From Nocardioides marinus (lineage in GTDB: Bacteria; Pseudomonadota; Alphaproteobacteria; Rhodobacterales; Rhodobacteraceae), in NCBI GenBank assembly GCA_019801415.1, contig JAHVJD010000001.1, forward strand, positions 62,001 to 126,000: 64,000 nucleotides of DNA, in the 5' to 3' direction. Below the pieces are notes generated by a model. That model ran no database searches. It was not told the DNA's origin and worked only from the letters and a program-made list of their open reading frames with translations. Shown here piece by piece: positions 27,220 to 36,441 of the stretch (its first letter is position 1; every line of letters starts with the position of its first letter). Both the position numbers and the translations under genes were made by a program.

Positions 27220-30200
27220 TCATTCAGCCGGTTTCGCGGCCGCTGTGCCGCGCACCCGCTCGCGCAACCCCTGCATCACGGCATAAAGGACCGGCACCAG
27301 GATAACGCCCAGCACGGTGGCCGCCAGCATGCCGCCGAACACAGCGATGCCGATCGCTTTCTGGCTGGCTGCGCCGGCGCCTGAGGCCGCAATCAGAGGC
27401 ACGACCCCCAACAAGAACGACAACGCCGTCATCATGACCGCCCGGAAACGCTGGCTGGCAGCCTCGCGCGCCGCTTGGACAAGCGTCTTGCCGGCGGCCC
27501 GCTGCTCCATCGCGAATTCGACGATGAGGATGGCGTTCTTGGAGGCAAGCCCGATCAACATGATCATGCCGATCTGGGTGTAGAGGTTGATGTCGCTGCC
27601 CACCAAAGCCACCGCGGCGACCGCCCCGAACAAGGCAACGATCACCGATAGTAAGATCGCGACGGGCATGGTCCAGCTCTCGTATTGGGCCACCAGGAAC
27701 AGGTAGCCGAACAGGACTGCCATGCCGAGGATCACCACGACCAGACCGGCCGAGTCGAGCTGCTGCTGGGCAGTGCCGGTCCATTCAAAGGCATAGCCCG
27801 GCGGCAAGGCCGTTGCCGCCTCCTCCTGCATCACGCGGATCGCATCGCCGGTGGACAACCCCTCGGCAGGAACCGCCGTGACCGTTGCGGACCGAAAGAT
27901 GTTATGGCGCTTGAGCAGCACCGGTCCGAGGATGTTTTCAACATCGATGAGTGTCGACAGCGGCACCATCTCTCCAGTTTGCGCCCGCACATGGAGGTTT
28001 CCGATGTCCTCGATCTTTTCCCGATGAGAGCCCTCGGCCTGCAGCAGCACCTTGTAGACCCGACCGAACAGATTGAAGTCATTGACGTAGTAGGAGCCCA
28101 GCTGTGCCTGCATGGTCTGGAACACCTCGGAGATCGACACATTCAGTGTCTTGGCTTTTTCCCGGTCAAGATCCACGAAGACCTGCGGCACATTCGCCCG
28201 GAAGGTCGTGTAGGCCTGGGCAATCTCTGGCCGCTGGTTCGCGGCGTAGACCAGCGCGCCCAACGCCTGGGACAGGTCCTGCGGGCTGCCGCCTGCCGTC
28301 TGCTGCACCGCCATCTCGACGCCGGCAGACATCCCCAGGCCCGGGATCGGCGGCGGGTTGAACGCCACGATGCTCGCGGCGGCCTCCTGGTTGGCTATCC
28401 CGTATATCTGCCCAAGGATGGCGTCAGGCTGCTGGCTGTCCTCGCCACGTTGGTCCCAGGGGGCAAGGTTGGCGATGATCATTGCACCATTGGCGCTTGC
28501 GCCGTTCAGCAGGCTGAACCCGTTGACCAGCACCGTACCTTCTACGCCGGGAATGGCGCGGATCTGCGCGTCCACCCGTTGTGTCACCTGTTCGGTGCGC
28601 CCCAAGGCCGCCGCATCGGGCAGCTGGATATCCACGAACAGATAACCATTGTCTTCGGCAGGCAGGAACCCCTTGGAAGACGCATTAAACAATCCGCCGG
28701 TCCCCAGCGCCACCGCCGCGATGATCGCAAGGCCGATCAGCGGCAGACGCAGGAATCGACTGACGACGCTGGTATACCCGTCGCGCAGACCGCCAATTCC
28801 CCGCTCGAACAGCGCCAAAGCGCCGGACGGGGCGCCCTTGCGGGGCTTCAGGATCAACGCGCACAGGGCGGGTGACAATGTCAGGGCATTGATCGAAGAG
28901 ATCACCACCGCGATCGAAATGGTGACCGCGAACTGCGAATACAGCCGACCAGTGATCCCCGGCATGAAAGTGACTGGGACGAACACGGCAAGAAGCACAA
29001 GCGTGGTCGCAATCACCGGGCCGGTGATCTGGCCCATTGCGCGGCGGGTGGCTTCTGCCGGTGGCAAGCCTTCTTCGGCAATGATGCGTTCGACGTTCTC
29101 CACGACCACAATCGCATCATCCACCACGATGCCGATCGCCAGCACCAGTGCGAACAGCGAAATGGTATTCAAGGACATCCCCATCGCCAGCAGGAAGGCG
29201 AAGGTGCCGATCAGCGATACCGGAATGGCCACCGCCGGAATGATCGTTGCGCGAAGCGATCCCAGAAAGATGAGCACCACCGAGATCACCAGAATGAAGG
29301 TCATCACCAGTGTCGAGACAACATCGTTCAGGGACTGTTCGACGAAGTCGGTTGTGTTGAAGGGAACGGTATATTCCACATCGTCCGGAAATGCCGCCGA
29401 CAGACGCTCAAGCTCTCCGAGAACCGCATCGGACACGGCCAGCGCATTTGCGCCGGGCGCCTGATAGACCGCGAGGATCGTCGAGGGCACACCATCGTTG
29501 AAGCCGGACGCGCTATAGGTGGATGCGCCCAGCTCAACCCGCGCCACATCCGAGAGCCGGACCGAGCTGCCGCCACTGCCGGTGCGGATGACGATGTCTT
29601 CGAATTCGCTGACTTCGGTCAACCGTCCCTTGGACTTGATGGTGTATTGAAACACCTGATCGCCCGGCACAGGTGGTGCGCCGACCTGGCCTGCCGAAAC
29701 CTCGACGTTCTGTTCGCGAATGGCGCCGATCACATCGGAGGGCGCGATCCCCAGCCCGGCCATCTTGTTCGGATCCAGCCAGATGCGCATGGCATATTCG
29801 AAATTGGTCAGGATATCCGCCTTGCCGACACCTTCGACGCGCGACAAGGCATCCTTGATGTTGATGGCAGCGTAGTTCGACAGGAACACGTTGTCATAGG
29901 TGTTACCGGGTGAGGTCAGCGCCGCCACCAACAGCATGTTGGACGAACTTTTCTGGGTGACGACCCCACTGGCCGTCACTTCGGCGGGCAAACCGGCCAT
30001 CGCCTGGGCCACCCGGTTCTGCACATTGACCGCCGCGATGTCGGGGTCGGTGCCGACTTCGAACGTGACCGCCAGAGAATAGCCGCCGTTGTCCGAGGAG
30101 GTGGAGGTCATGTAGACCATCCCGTCAACGCCGTTGACCTGCGCCTCGATCGGTGCGGCGACGCTCTTTTCAACGGTCTCGGCATTGGCCCCGGGATAGC

Positions 30201-30345
30201 TGGTGGAGACATTCACGACCGGCGGCGTGATCTCGGGGAACTGGGCGACCGGCAACGCCATGTAGCCGATCACGCCCATCACGGTCAGCACCAGGGAAAT
30301 GACGATCGCGAACTTCGGCCGCGAAATGAAAATTGACGACAGCAT
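27220..30345 (-). CDS. RND efflux permease, HAE1 family (AcrB-like)
   Basis: 1041 residues, the standard AcrB length. Twelve helices and two large periplasmic loops fit the family. The proton-relay region is visible as LALVLAIGIVVDDAIVVVENVERI, with the paired aspartates in VVDDA, and the second-half MIGLASKNAILIVEFA. It pumps hydrophobic compounds from the inner membrane or periplasm through a TolC-like channel not found in this window. The adaptor gene is 3 bp upstream. No TetR or MarR regulator is adjacent. Confidence 0.92.
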   Translation of the reverse strand: MLSSIFISRPKFAIVISLVLTVMGVIGYMALPVAQFPEITPPVVNVSTSYPGANAETVEKSVAAPIEAQVNGVDGMVYMTSTSSDNGGYSLAVTFEVGTDPDIAAVNVQNRVAQAMAGLPAEVTASGVVTQKSSSNMLLVAALTSPGNTYDNVFLSNYAAINIKDALSRVEGVGKADILTNFEYAMRIWLDPNKMAGLGIAPSDVIGAIREQNVEVSAGQVGAPPVPGDQVFQYTIKSKGRLTEVSEFEDIVIRTGSGGSSVRLSDVARVELGASTYSASGFNDGVPSTILAVYQAPGANALAVSDAVLGELERLSAAFPDDVEYTVPFNTTDFVEQSLNDVVSTLVMTFILVISVVLIFLGSLRATIIPAVAIPVSLIGTFAFLLAMGMSLNTISLFALVLAIGIVVDDAIVVVENVERIIAEEGLPPAEATRRAMGQITGPVIATTLVLLAVFVPVTFMPGITGRLYSQFAVTISIAVVISSINALTLSPALCALILKPRKGAPSGALALFERGIGGLRDGYTSVVSRFLRLPLIGLAIIAAVALGTGGLFNASSKGFLPAEDNGYLFVDIQLPDAAALGRTEQVTQRVDAQIRAIPGVEGTVLVNGFSLLNGASANGAMIIANLAPWDQRGEDSQQPDAILGQIYGIANQEAAASIVAFNPPPIPGLGMSAGVEMAVQQTAGGSPQDLSQALGALVYAANQRPEIAQAYTTFRANVPQVFVDLDREKAKTLNVSISEVFQTMQAQLGSYYVNDFNLFGRVYKVLLQAEGSHREKIEDIGNLHVRAQTGEMVPLSTLIDVENILGPVLLKRHNIFRSATVTAVPAEGLSTGDAIRVMQEEAATALPPGYAFEWTGTAQQQLDSAGLVVVILGMAVLFGYLFLVAQYESWTMPVAILLSVIVALFGAVAAVALVGSDINLYTQIGMIMLIGLASKNAILIVEFAMEQRAAGKTLVQAAREAASQRFRAVMMTALSFLLGVVPLIAASGAGAASQKAIGIAVFGGMLAATVLGVILVPVLYAVMQGLRERVRGTAAAKPAE

Positions 30346-30348
30346 CGG

Positions 30349-31500
30349 TCAGTCCCCCGCCTGCTCGGCCAGCACCGGATCAACCGCAACGCCTGGCCGG
30401 ATCTTTTGCAGGCCTTCGACCACCACGCGTTCGCCCTGCGCCAGGCCATCCAGCACGATGATGTCGGCGCCCCGGGCATCGCCCGTCACGATGTAGCGCT
30501 GTTCGACCTGGTTCTGATCATTCACCACCAGCACGAACGGCCCCTGCTGGTCGCGCTGTACCGCGGCCTGCCGGATCGTCAGCCGGTCAACGGGCTCCTG
30601 GGATTGCAGGCCAACGGTCAGGAATGCGCCGTCCAGAAGCAGCCGGTGCTCGTTGGAGAATTTTGCCCGCAGGGTGACTGCCCCGGTTGCCGGATCGACG
30701 CGGTTCTCGGCAAAGGCAATGCGACCACGCTCTTCCAGCGGGGAGCCGTTCGGCAACACCACAAAGACTTCTGGCGCCTGAGTGCTATCAGAGCGGTCAA
30801 TGCCGTCGGCGTCCAGCATCTGCAACACTTCAACGAATTGCTTTTCGTTGAGCGAGAACGACACGTAAATCGGCGCCTCGCGCACGAGGTTGACCAAGGG
30901 AGCGCCGCCGGGACTGATAACGTCGCCAAGGCTGACAGCAATACGCCCGATCCGTCCGGAAAACGGAGCGCGGATCTCGGTATAGCTCAGATCCAGCTCG
31001 GCCTGGCGAATGGCGGCTTTGGCTGCACGCACCTGCGCCTCTGCCACCAGCTCATTCGCCCGGGCGGTATCCCGGTCTGCCTCCGGCACTGAACCGCGCG
31101 CCAATAGTTCCTGCTTGCGCTCGAGCTCCAGCTTGGCCAGCTCGAGGTTGGCCTCAGCCTTTGCAAGGTCCGCACGACGGCTCTCCAACACGGCCTCGTA
31201 GGAACTGCGCTCGATCCGGAACAGCACGTCGCCCTCGGTGACTTCGGCGCCGTCCTCAACCAGGATCTCTTCCAGGTAGCCACTGACACGTGCGGTGATG
31301 TCCGCCTTGTCGATTGCCTCCCCGCGACCAATGAAATTTGCACTGTCCCGGATTGGCTCGATCACCGCCTCAGAAACGGAGACCCGCGGAGCCGCCCCCT
31401 GTTGTTGGGCCAATCCGGGATCTGCGCACAACAAGCCAGCTGCCAGTCCGACGGCAAGCACCCTGCGCGCGCGTCCGGCACCAGTACCAATGGATTTCAT
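30349..31500 (-). CDS. RND efflux periplasmic adaptor (membrane fusion protein)
   Basis: 383 residues. The N-terminus has an Arg-rich signal sequence ending in an Ala-Gln site (GLLCADPGLAQQ). After it come the split lipoyl domain (SGYLEEILVEDGAEVTEGDVLFRIE), a coiled-coil hairpin (about residues 105-160, many Glu, Lys and Leu) and beta-barrel segments (IRAPFSGRIGRIAVSLGDVI). The protein bridges the permease and an outer-membrane channel. An AAAGG site precedes the chosen ATG. It is transcribed first in a two-gene operon and is divergent from mtnA. Confidence 0.9.
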   Translation of the reverse strand: MKSIGTGAGRARRVLAVGLAAGLLCADPGLAQQQGAAPRVSVSEAVIEPIRDSANFIGRGEAIDKADITARVSGYLEEILVEDGAEVTEGDVLFRIERSSYEAVLESRRADLAKAEANLELAKLELERKQELLARGSVPEADRDTARANELVAEAQVRAAKAAIRQAELDLSYTEIRAPFSGRIGRIAVSLGDVISPGGAPLVNLVREAPIYVSFSLNEKQFVEVLQMLDADGIDRSDSTQAPEVFVVLPNGSPLEERGRIAFAENRVDPATGAVTLRAKFSNEHRLLLDGAFLTVGLQSQEPVDRLTIRQAAVQRDQQGPFVLVVNDQNQVEQRYIVTGDARGADIIVLDGLAQGERVVVEGLQKIRPGVAVDPVLAEQAGD

Positions 31501-31744
31501 TTCATAGCCTTTCAAACAATCGGATAAATTCAGGCCACGACCCGTAGCCGTCGCGGCGTTCGCTCTATGTGTAGGTGCATTGAACACTTTGAAAGGTCGC
31601 TGCTGCAAGTACGTCGGACCCTGCGGCGAAAATCAGCGCCAATCGCGATGCCCGCGTGCCGCAGCACTTGAACGCGGCGGCAATATCCGAAAGAACCCAA
31701 GCGACGAACCCGGTGCTGCGCCGGCAAATGGAAGGATACCTGCA

Positions 31745-32869
31745 ATGAAAGTGAACGGTACACATTACCGCTCCTTGTGGTGGAACGCCCAGCGTGACGT
31801 TCTGGAAATCATTGACCAGCGCTGGCTGCCGCATGAATGCCGCATCCAGCCCGTCGAAACACTGCAGGATTTTGCCGACGCCATCGTCGAAATGCGCGTC
31901 CGTGGGGCCCCGCTGATCGGCGCCACCGCGGCCTACGGCATGGCGCTGGCGATGCGACAGGACCCGTCGGATGCTGCCATGGACAAGGCCTGGACCTTCC
32001 TGAACGAAACCCGACCGACGGCCATCAACCTGCGCTGGGCGCTGGACCGCTGCCGCAGCCACCTGCGACCGCTGTCGCCGGGGCTGCGCGCGGATGCCGC
32101 GCTGGCGCTGGCCCATGCCATCGCTGATGAGGACGTCGAGATCAACCATCGCATCGGCGAACACGGGTTGGAACTGATCCGCGAGATCGCCGCCGAAAAA
32201 CCCGAAGGGGAGCCTGTGCGGCTGCTCACCCATTGCAACGCCGGCTGGATTGCCACCGTGGACTGGGGCACGGCCACCAGCCCGATGTACCAAGCCCACG
32301 ATGCCGGAATTCCGATTCACGTCTGGGTGGATGAAACCCGCCCCCGTAACCAGGGCGCGCTGACGGCTTGGGAGCTGGGCAGCCACGGCATCAGCCACAA
32401 CTACATCACGGACAATGCCGGCGGTCACCTGATGCAGCATGGCCTGGTCGACCTCGTCATCACCGGGACCGATCGTACCACCCGCCAAGGCGACGTCTGC
32501 AACAAGATCGGCACGTACCTCAAGGCGCTTGCCGCGCGCGACAACGATGTCCCCTTCTACGTTGCCCTGCCCTCACCCACGATCGACTGGACTGTTCGGG
32601 ACGGGGTTGCCGAAATCCCGATCGAGGAGCGCAGCGAAAAGGAGATCACCCATGTTCAGGGCAAAACGGCCTCCGGCGACGTCGATACCGTGCAGGTCAC
32701 GCCGGACGGCACGCCGGGCGGCAACCCGGCGTTCGACGTTACGCCGAACCGTTTGGTGACCGGGTTGATTACCGAACGCGGGATCTGCGAAGCCTCTGAG
32801 GCTGGTCTGGCGCGCCTGTTCCCCGAGCTCGCGCAAGCAGAACAAACTTCGCAGGGAGGTACCCTGTGA
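31745..32869 (+). CDS. mtnA: S-methyl-5-thioribose-1-phosphate isomerase
   Basis: 374 residues, the usual length. Family motifs include [26 protein letters not shown] with the active-site cysteine C164, and [21 protein letters not shown] with catalytic D243, corresponding to the Cys160/Asp240 pair of Bacillus subtilis MtnA. It converts methylthioribose-1-phosphate to methylthioribulose-1-phosphate in methylthioadenosine salvage. Translation of the aldolase gene is coupled by a 4-bp overlap. An AAGGA site lies eight bases before the ATG. Confidence 0.93.
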   Translation: MKVNGTHYRSLWWNAQRDVLEIIDQRWLPHECRIQPVETLQDFADAIVEMRVRGAPLIGATAAYGMALAMRQDPSDAAMDKAWTFLNETRPTAINLRWALDRCRSHLRPLSPGLRADAALALAHAIADEDVEINHRIGEHGLELIREIAAEKPEGEPVRLLTHCNAGWIATVDWGTATSPMYQAHDAGIPIHVWVDETRPRNQGALTAWELGSHGISHNYITDNAGGHLMQHGLVDLVITGTDRTTRQGDVCNKIGTYLKALAARDNDVPFYVALPSPTIDWTVRDGVAEIPIEERSEKEITHVQGKTASGDVDTVQVTPDGTPGGNPAFDVTPNRLVTGLITERGICEASEAGLARLFPELAQAEQTSQGGTL

Positions 32870-33531
32870 AGCCCCCGTATAAAGACACCACTGCCGTGCG
32901 GCAGGCGGTCATTGATGCCTGCCTGCAAATGAATGCAGAAGGCATCAACCAGGGCAGTTCCGGCAATATTTCGGTGCGGGCCGGACATCAGATGCTGATC
33001 ACCCCCTCCGGCGTTGCCTACGAAGCGATGACGCCTGATATGCTGGTGCAGATTCCACTGGATGGCAGCCCGGCGCCCGAGGGGCAGATGAAACCCTCCA
33101 CCGAGTGGCCATTTCACCTCGCGATCCTGCAGGCCAAGCCCGCGGTGAATGCCGTTGTTCACGCGCATCCGGTTCATTGCAGCGCGCTTGCGATGAACAG
33201 GCAGAGCATTCCCGCCTGCCACTATATGGTCGCAGCCTTCGGCGGCACCGACGTGCCGCTCGCGGATTATGCCTTGTTCGGCAGCCGCCAGCTTTCGGAC
33301 AACATCGTTGCAGCCTTGCAAGATCGGTCAGCCTGCCTGATGGCAAATCACGGCGCGGTCTGCACTGGCGAAAGCCTGCCGCGCGCCCTGTGGCGCATGG
33401 TGGAATTGGAAACATTGGCAAAGGGATACGCGCAGAGCCTCATGATCGGTGAACCGCATATCCTGACCCAGTCCGAGATGGACGAGGTGATCGCCGCTTT
33501 CGCGGATTACGGATTGAAGGACAGCCGTTGA
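32866..33531 (+). CDS. Class II aldolase, probable 5-methylthioribulose/5-deoxyribulose-1-phosphate aldolase
   Basis: 221 residues of the fuculose-aldolase/adducin family. Metal ligands H99 and H101 (VVHAHPVH) and H162 (MANHGAV), and the catalytic acid E80 ([13 protein letters not shown]), are present. Standard MtnB is a dehydratase of the same fold, but the sequence ([25 protein letters not shown]) looks more like the aldolase branch. Rhodospirillum rubrum Ald2 splits methylthioribulose-1-phosphate into dihydroxyacetone phosphate and a methylthio-aldehyde. Coupling to mtnA and absence of mtnC, mtnD and mtnK in this window favour that shunt. Deciding between Ald2 and MtnB needs a phylogeny. 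Confidence 0.72.
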   Translation: MKPPYKDTTAVRQAVIDACLQMNAEGINQGSSGNISVRAGHQMLITPSGVAYEAMTPDMLVQIPLDGSPAPEGQMKPSTEWPFHLAILQAKPAVNAVVHAHPVHCSALAMNRQSIPACHYMVAAFGGTDVPLADYALFGSRQLSDNIVAALQDRSACLMANHGAVCTGESLPRALWRMVELETLAKGYAQSLMIGEPHILTQSEMDEVIAAFADYGLKDSR

Positions 33532-33619
33532 ATTTGCGCAAATACAAAGAAAAGCGGGTTTTTACGCCAAAGCAGCCCCCCAGAGGCTCGCTGGTTCATT
33601 TTGCTGGATTGCGGAAATG

Positions 33620-33705
33620 TGGTGCCCAAGGAGAGACTCGAACTCTCACGATGTTGCCATCGGGGGATTTTGAATCCCCTGCGTCTACCATTCCGCCACT
33701 TGGGC
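33620..33705 (-). tRNA. tRNA-Leu (anticodon CAA)
   Basis: 86 bases including an encoded CCA end. Acceptor arm GCCCAAG / CTTGGGC, anticodon loop TTCAAAA giving CAA, a long variable arm typical of leucine tRNA, and T-loop GTTCGAGTC are all visible on the minus strand. Confidence 0.95.
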
Positions 33706-33869
33706 CACGACCTGTTCCTAGCCAAGCCAGAAGCCGAGGTCCAGAGGCAAAACAACCTACTGACGCGGAAAATTTGCGACCTGAATTTGCGGCATGGCAG
33801 AGGTTGACGGACGACTGCCCGCGTGTCACCCCGCTTCTGGATATTGGTTGAGAACGCAAGGCAGATAAG

Positions 33870-34448
33870 ATGCTCAAACCACTGTACAACCAGACGATGG
33901 CCTTGGCCGATCACCCCAAGGCGCTCTGGTGGTTGGCGGCCGTTGCGTTCGTGGAAAGTTCGTTCTTTCCGATCCCGCCCGACGTCCTGATGATTCCAAT
34001 GATCCTGGCCCGCCCGTCGCGCGCCTGGCTGGTGGCCCTGGTTGCACTGGTGGCCTCGGTTGCGGGGGGCGTTCTGGGGTATGTGATCGGGGCGTTCTTC
34101 TATGACAGCATCGGCCAACCCGTGCTCGAGGCCATGGGCAAAGGCGCGGCCATGGAGGAGTTCAACACACGCTTCAATGACTTCGGCTTCTGGGCCGTGT
34201 TGGGCGCGGGTGTGACCCCATTTCCCTACAAGGTCATCACCATCATGTCCGGCTGGACCGGGATGCCGTTGGGAACATTCATTGCGACCTCCATACTCGC
34301 ACGCGCATTGCGTTTTTTCCTCGTGGCAGGTCTGCTGTGGCAGTTCGGCACACCAATCCGTGACTTCATCGAGCGGCGTCTGGGACTGGTCTTCACACTG
34401 TTCGTCATTCTCCTGTTCGGTGGCTTTCTGATGATAAGGTATCTCTGA
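33870..34448 (+). CDS. YqaA/DedA-family membrane protein (VTT domain)
   Basis: 192 residues, about five hydrophobic helices. The sequence AVAFVESSFFPIPPDVLMIPMILARPSRAW has the FPIPPD motif of the YqaA branch of the VTT/DedA family, and GFWAVLGAGVTPFPYKVITIMSGWTGM the second conserved segment. DedA-type proteins help move lipid carriers or phospholipids across the membrane and maintain proton motive force. It is 2 bp upstream of dsbB and co-transcribed with it. Confidence 0.85.
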   Translation: MLKPLYNQTMALADHPKALWWLAAVAFVESSFFPIPPDVLMIPMILARPSRAWLVALVALVASVAGGVLGYVIGAFFYDSIGQPVLEAMGKGAAMEEFNTRFNDFGFWAVLGAGVTPFPYKVITIMSGWTGMPLGTFIATSILARALRFFLVAGLLWQFGTPIRDFIERRLGLVFTLFVILLFGGFLMIRYL

Positions 34449-34450
34449 AT

Positions 34451-34918
34451 ATGCATCGTATTCTGATCGTGATCGCGGCTGGCGGTTCGGCGGCATTGCT
34501 TCTGGGCGCGCTTGGGTTTCAGTACATCGGCCAGATGGCCCCCTGCGACCTGTGCTACATGCAGCGTTACCCCCACGCCGCGGCGGTTGCCATTGGCCTT
34601 GTGGCCCTGTTTCTGCCTTGGGCGCTGTTGGCCTATCTCGGCGCCGCCGCCGCGCTGACAACGGCGGCAATTGGCGCCTATCACACAGGTGTTGAGCGCG
34701 GATGGTGGGAAGGCCCGAGCACCTGCACCTCGGGCCCGGTGGGGAACCTGTCCGCCGATCAGCTGATGGAGCAGATCATGAGCGCGCCGCTGGTTCGTTG
34801 CGACGAGGTGCCGTGGGAGTTTCTGGACCTCTCCATGGCGAGCTGGAACGCCATAGCGTCTGTGGCTCTGGCCCTGATCTGGATCGCGGCAGGCAATCAC
34901 GCGCGCAAGCAGGGCTGA
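34451..34918 (+). CDS. dsbB: Disulfide bond formation protein DsbB
   Basis: 155 residues with four membrane helices. The two periplasmic cysteine pairs are present: C32/C35 in APCDLCYMQRYPH and C92/C117 in the second loop. DsbB reoxidises DsbA and passes electrons to quinone. The CDLCYMQRYP motif, including the quinone-proximal arginine, is well conserved. A strong terminator follows at 34928. Confidence 0.93.
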   Translation: MHRILIVIAAGGSAALLLGALGFQYIGQMAPCDLCYMQRYPHAAAVAIGLVALFLPWALLAYLGAAAALTTAAIGAYHTGVERGWWEGPSTCTSGPVGNLSADQLMEQIMSAPLVRCDEVPWEFLDLSMASWNAIASVALALIWIAAGNHARKQG

Positions 34919-34927
34919 CACGAAAGA

Positions 34928-34967
34928 AGATCAGCCGAAGCCAGCAACGGCCTGGCTTCGCTGATCT
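34928..34967. terminator. bidirectional terminator between dsbB and the Lrp-type gene
   Basis: Long stem AGATCAGCCGAAGCCAG / CTGGCTTCGCTGATCT, about 16 bp with one bulge, ending in TTTT on the plus strand and a TTCTTTC-like run on the minus strand. It lies 9 bases after dsbB and 8 bases before the convergent Lrp-type gene's stop. Confidence 0.85.
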
Positions 34968-34974
34968 TTTCTCT

Positions 34975-35400
34975 CTACGTATCTTTCTTGGTCGCCAGGA
35001 GAAGATTGGTCTCACTGCTCACGACACCCTCGAAGGTGCGGATCTTGGCAAGAGCCGTGTCGAGCGTTTCCAGCGTCTCCGTGCCCAGTTCGACGATCAA
35101 ATCCCAGCGGCCATTCGTTGTGTGGATCGCCCGCACCTCGGGCAACCCCTGCAGCTGCCGGGTGATGCGGCTGGTGCCGCGCCCTTCGATGCCGATCAGC
35201 ATCAGGCCCCGCACCGGATCACGCAGAACGTCCTCCTTCATCACCACCGTGAACCCGAGGATATCGCCCCGTGCCTGCAGCCGTTCGATTCGCGCCCGGA
35301 CCGTGGTGCGCGACAGGTTCAGCTCCAGTGCCAGGTCCGATAGCGACGCACGCGCATTGTGGCGTAGTGCGGAAACCAGCCGCTCATCCGTTTTGTCCAT
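34975..35400 (-). CDS. Lrp/AsnC-family regulator of arginine/ornithine catabolism
   Basis: 141 residues. Helix-turn-helix at about 15-45 (ALRHNARASLSDLALELNLSRTTVRARIERL), followed by the RAM effector domain (VRAIHTTNGRWDLIVELGTETLETLD). It is divergent from the arginase operon, a common arrangement in which the regulator activates the operon in response to arginine or ornithine. I choose the ATG at 35400, preceded by GAGGTGG, over one four codons earlier. Confidence 0.85.
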   Translation of the reverse strand: MDKTDERLVSALRHNARASLSDLALELNLSRTTVRARIERLQARGDILGFTVVMKEDVLRDPVRGLMLIGIEGRGTSRITRQLQGLPEVRAIHTTNGRWDLIVELGTETLETLDTALAKIRTFEGVVSSETNLLLATKKDT

Positions 35401-35514
35401 ATCCCACCTCAAATCGATCAGACGTCACCCAATATGGCCAAAATGACTGCTGGAATCCATCGCATATCGGAAGTTTTTATGAGGGCACTCGGATTTTTTT
35501 GAGAGGCACTCACC
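35401..35514. promoter_or_regulatory. divergent promoter region of the Lrp-type gene and arginase operon
   Basis: 114 bases. The right half contains a direct repeat, GGCACTC at 35484-35490 and again at 35505-35511, exactly 21 bp apart, with a T-run between. The second copy overlaps the arginase ribosome binding site. Such helically phased repeats are plausible Lrp-type binding sites. Confidence 0.4.
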
Positions 35515-36441
35515 GTGACAAAGCAACATTGCATCCTTATCGGCGCCCCGGTCGACAGTGGCAAGCGCAGGGTCGGCTGCCTTATGGGTCCAGATGCCTA
35601 TCGCACCGCCGGAATACGCCAGGCCTTGCAGAGCCTTGGTCACAGCGTCGCAGACATGGGCAACCTGTCTCCTGACCCCTATCCCGCAGACGACAACGAT
35701 GGCCTCCTTCACGCGCCGAACGAAACGATCGCCTGGACCTCGCGCCTCGCCACCGTGGCCGAAGACGCCATGGAGCGTGGCCTTCCGGTCTTCCTGGGCG
35801 GAGATCACTCGCTGTCTTTGGGTTCGGTCGTCGGCGTGGCCAACCACGCTGCGCGCCAGAACCGTCCGCAGTTCGTGTTGTGGCTGGACGCCCATACTGA
35901 CTTCCATACCCCAAAGACCACCGACAGTGGCAACCTGCATGGCACGCCTGTGGGATATTTCACTGGTCGCAAGGATTTCGACGGCTTTCCTGACGTGCCC
36001 AACCCCGTCCCACAGGAAAACGTCTGCATGATCGGGCTGCGCTCGGTCGACACCGAGGAGCGACTGGCGCTGGAGGGCAGCGTGATCCGCACCCATGACA
36101 TGCGCGACATCGACGAGAACGGCATAGCCGGGCCGCTGAACCGCTTCCTGGAGCAGGTGGCCGCCGCCAACGGCATGCTGCATGTGTCGCTCGACGTGGA
36201 CTTCCTCGATCCGTCCGTTGCGCCTGCTGTCGGCACCACCGTGCCGGGTGGCGCAACCGTGCGCGAGGCCCATCTGGTCTGCGAAATGCTGCATGATTCC
36301 GGCCTGATGACCTCGCTCGACCTGGTGGAGCTGAACCCGTTCCTCGATGAACGCGGCCGCACCGCGCATCTGATGGTGGATCTCTGCGCCTCGGCCCTTG
36401 GCCGCCGCGTCTTCGACCGCCCGACCCGGAGCTATCGATGA
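35515..36441 (+). CDS. rocF: Arginase / ureohydrolase family
   Basis: 308 residues with the manganese-binding ureohydrolase motifs: FLGGDHSLSLGS about residue 94, WLDAHTDFHTP about residue 125 and SLDVDFLDPSVAP about residue 227. It hydrolyses arginine to ornithine and urea; agmatinase or formiminoglutamase are alternatives, but the ornithine cyclodeaminase two genes downstream favours arginase. The start is GTG after a GAGAGG site. Its stop overlaps the next gene by 4 bp. Confidence 0.88.
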   Translation: MTKQHCILIGAPVDSGKRRVGCLMGPDAYRTAGIRQALQSLGHSVADMGNLSPDPYPADDNDGLLHAPNETIAWTSRLATVAEDAMERGLPVFLGGDHSLSLGSVVGVANHAARQNRPQFVLWLDAHTDFHTPKTTDSGNLHGTPVGYFTGRKDFDGFPDVPNPVPQENVCMIGLRSVDTEERLALEGSVIRTHDMRDIDENGIAGPLNRFLEQVAAANGMLHVSLDVDFLDPSVAPAVGTTVPGGATVREAHLVCEMLHDSGLMTSLDLVELNPFLDERGRTAHLMVDLCASALGRRVFDRPTRSYR

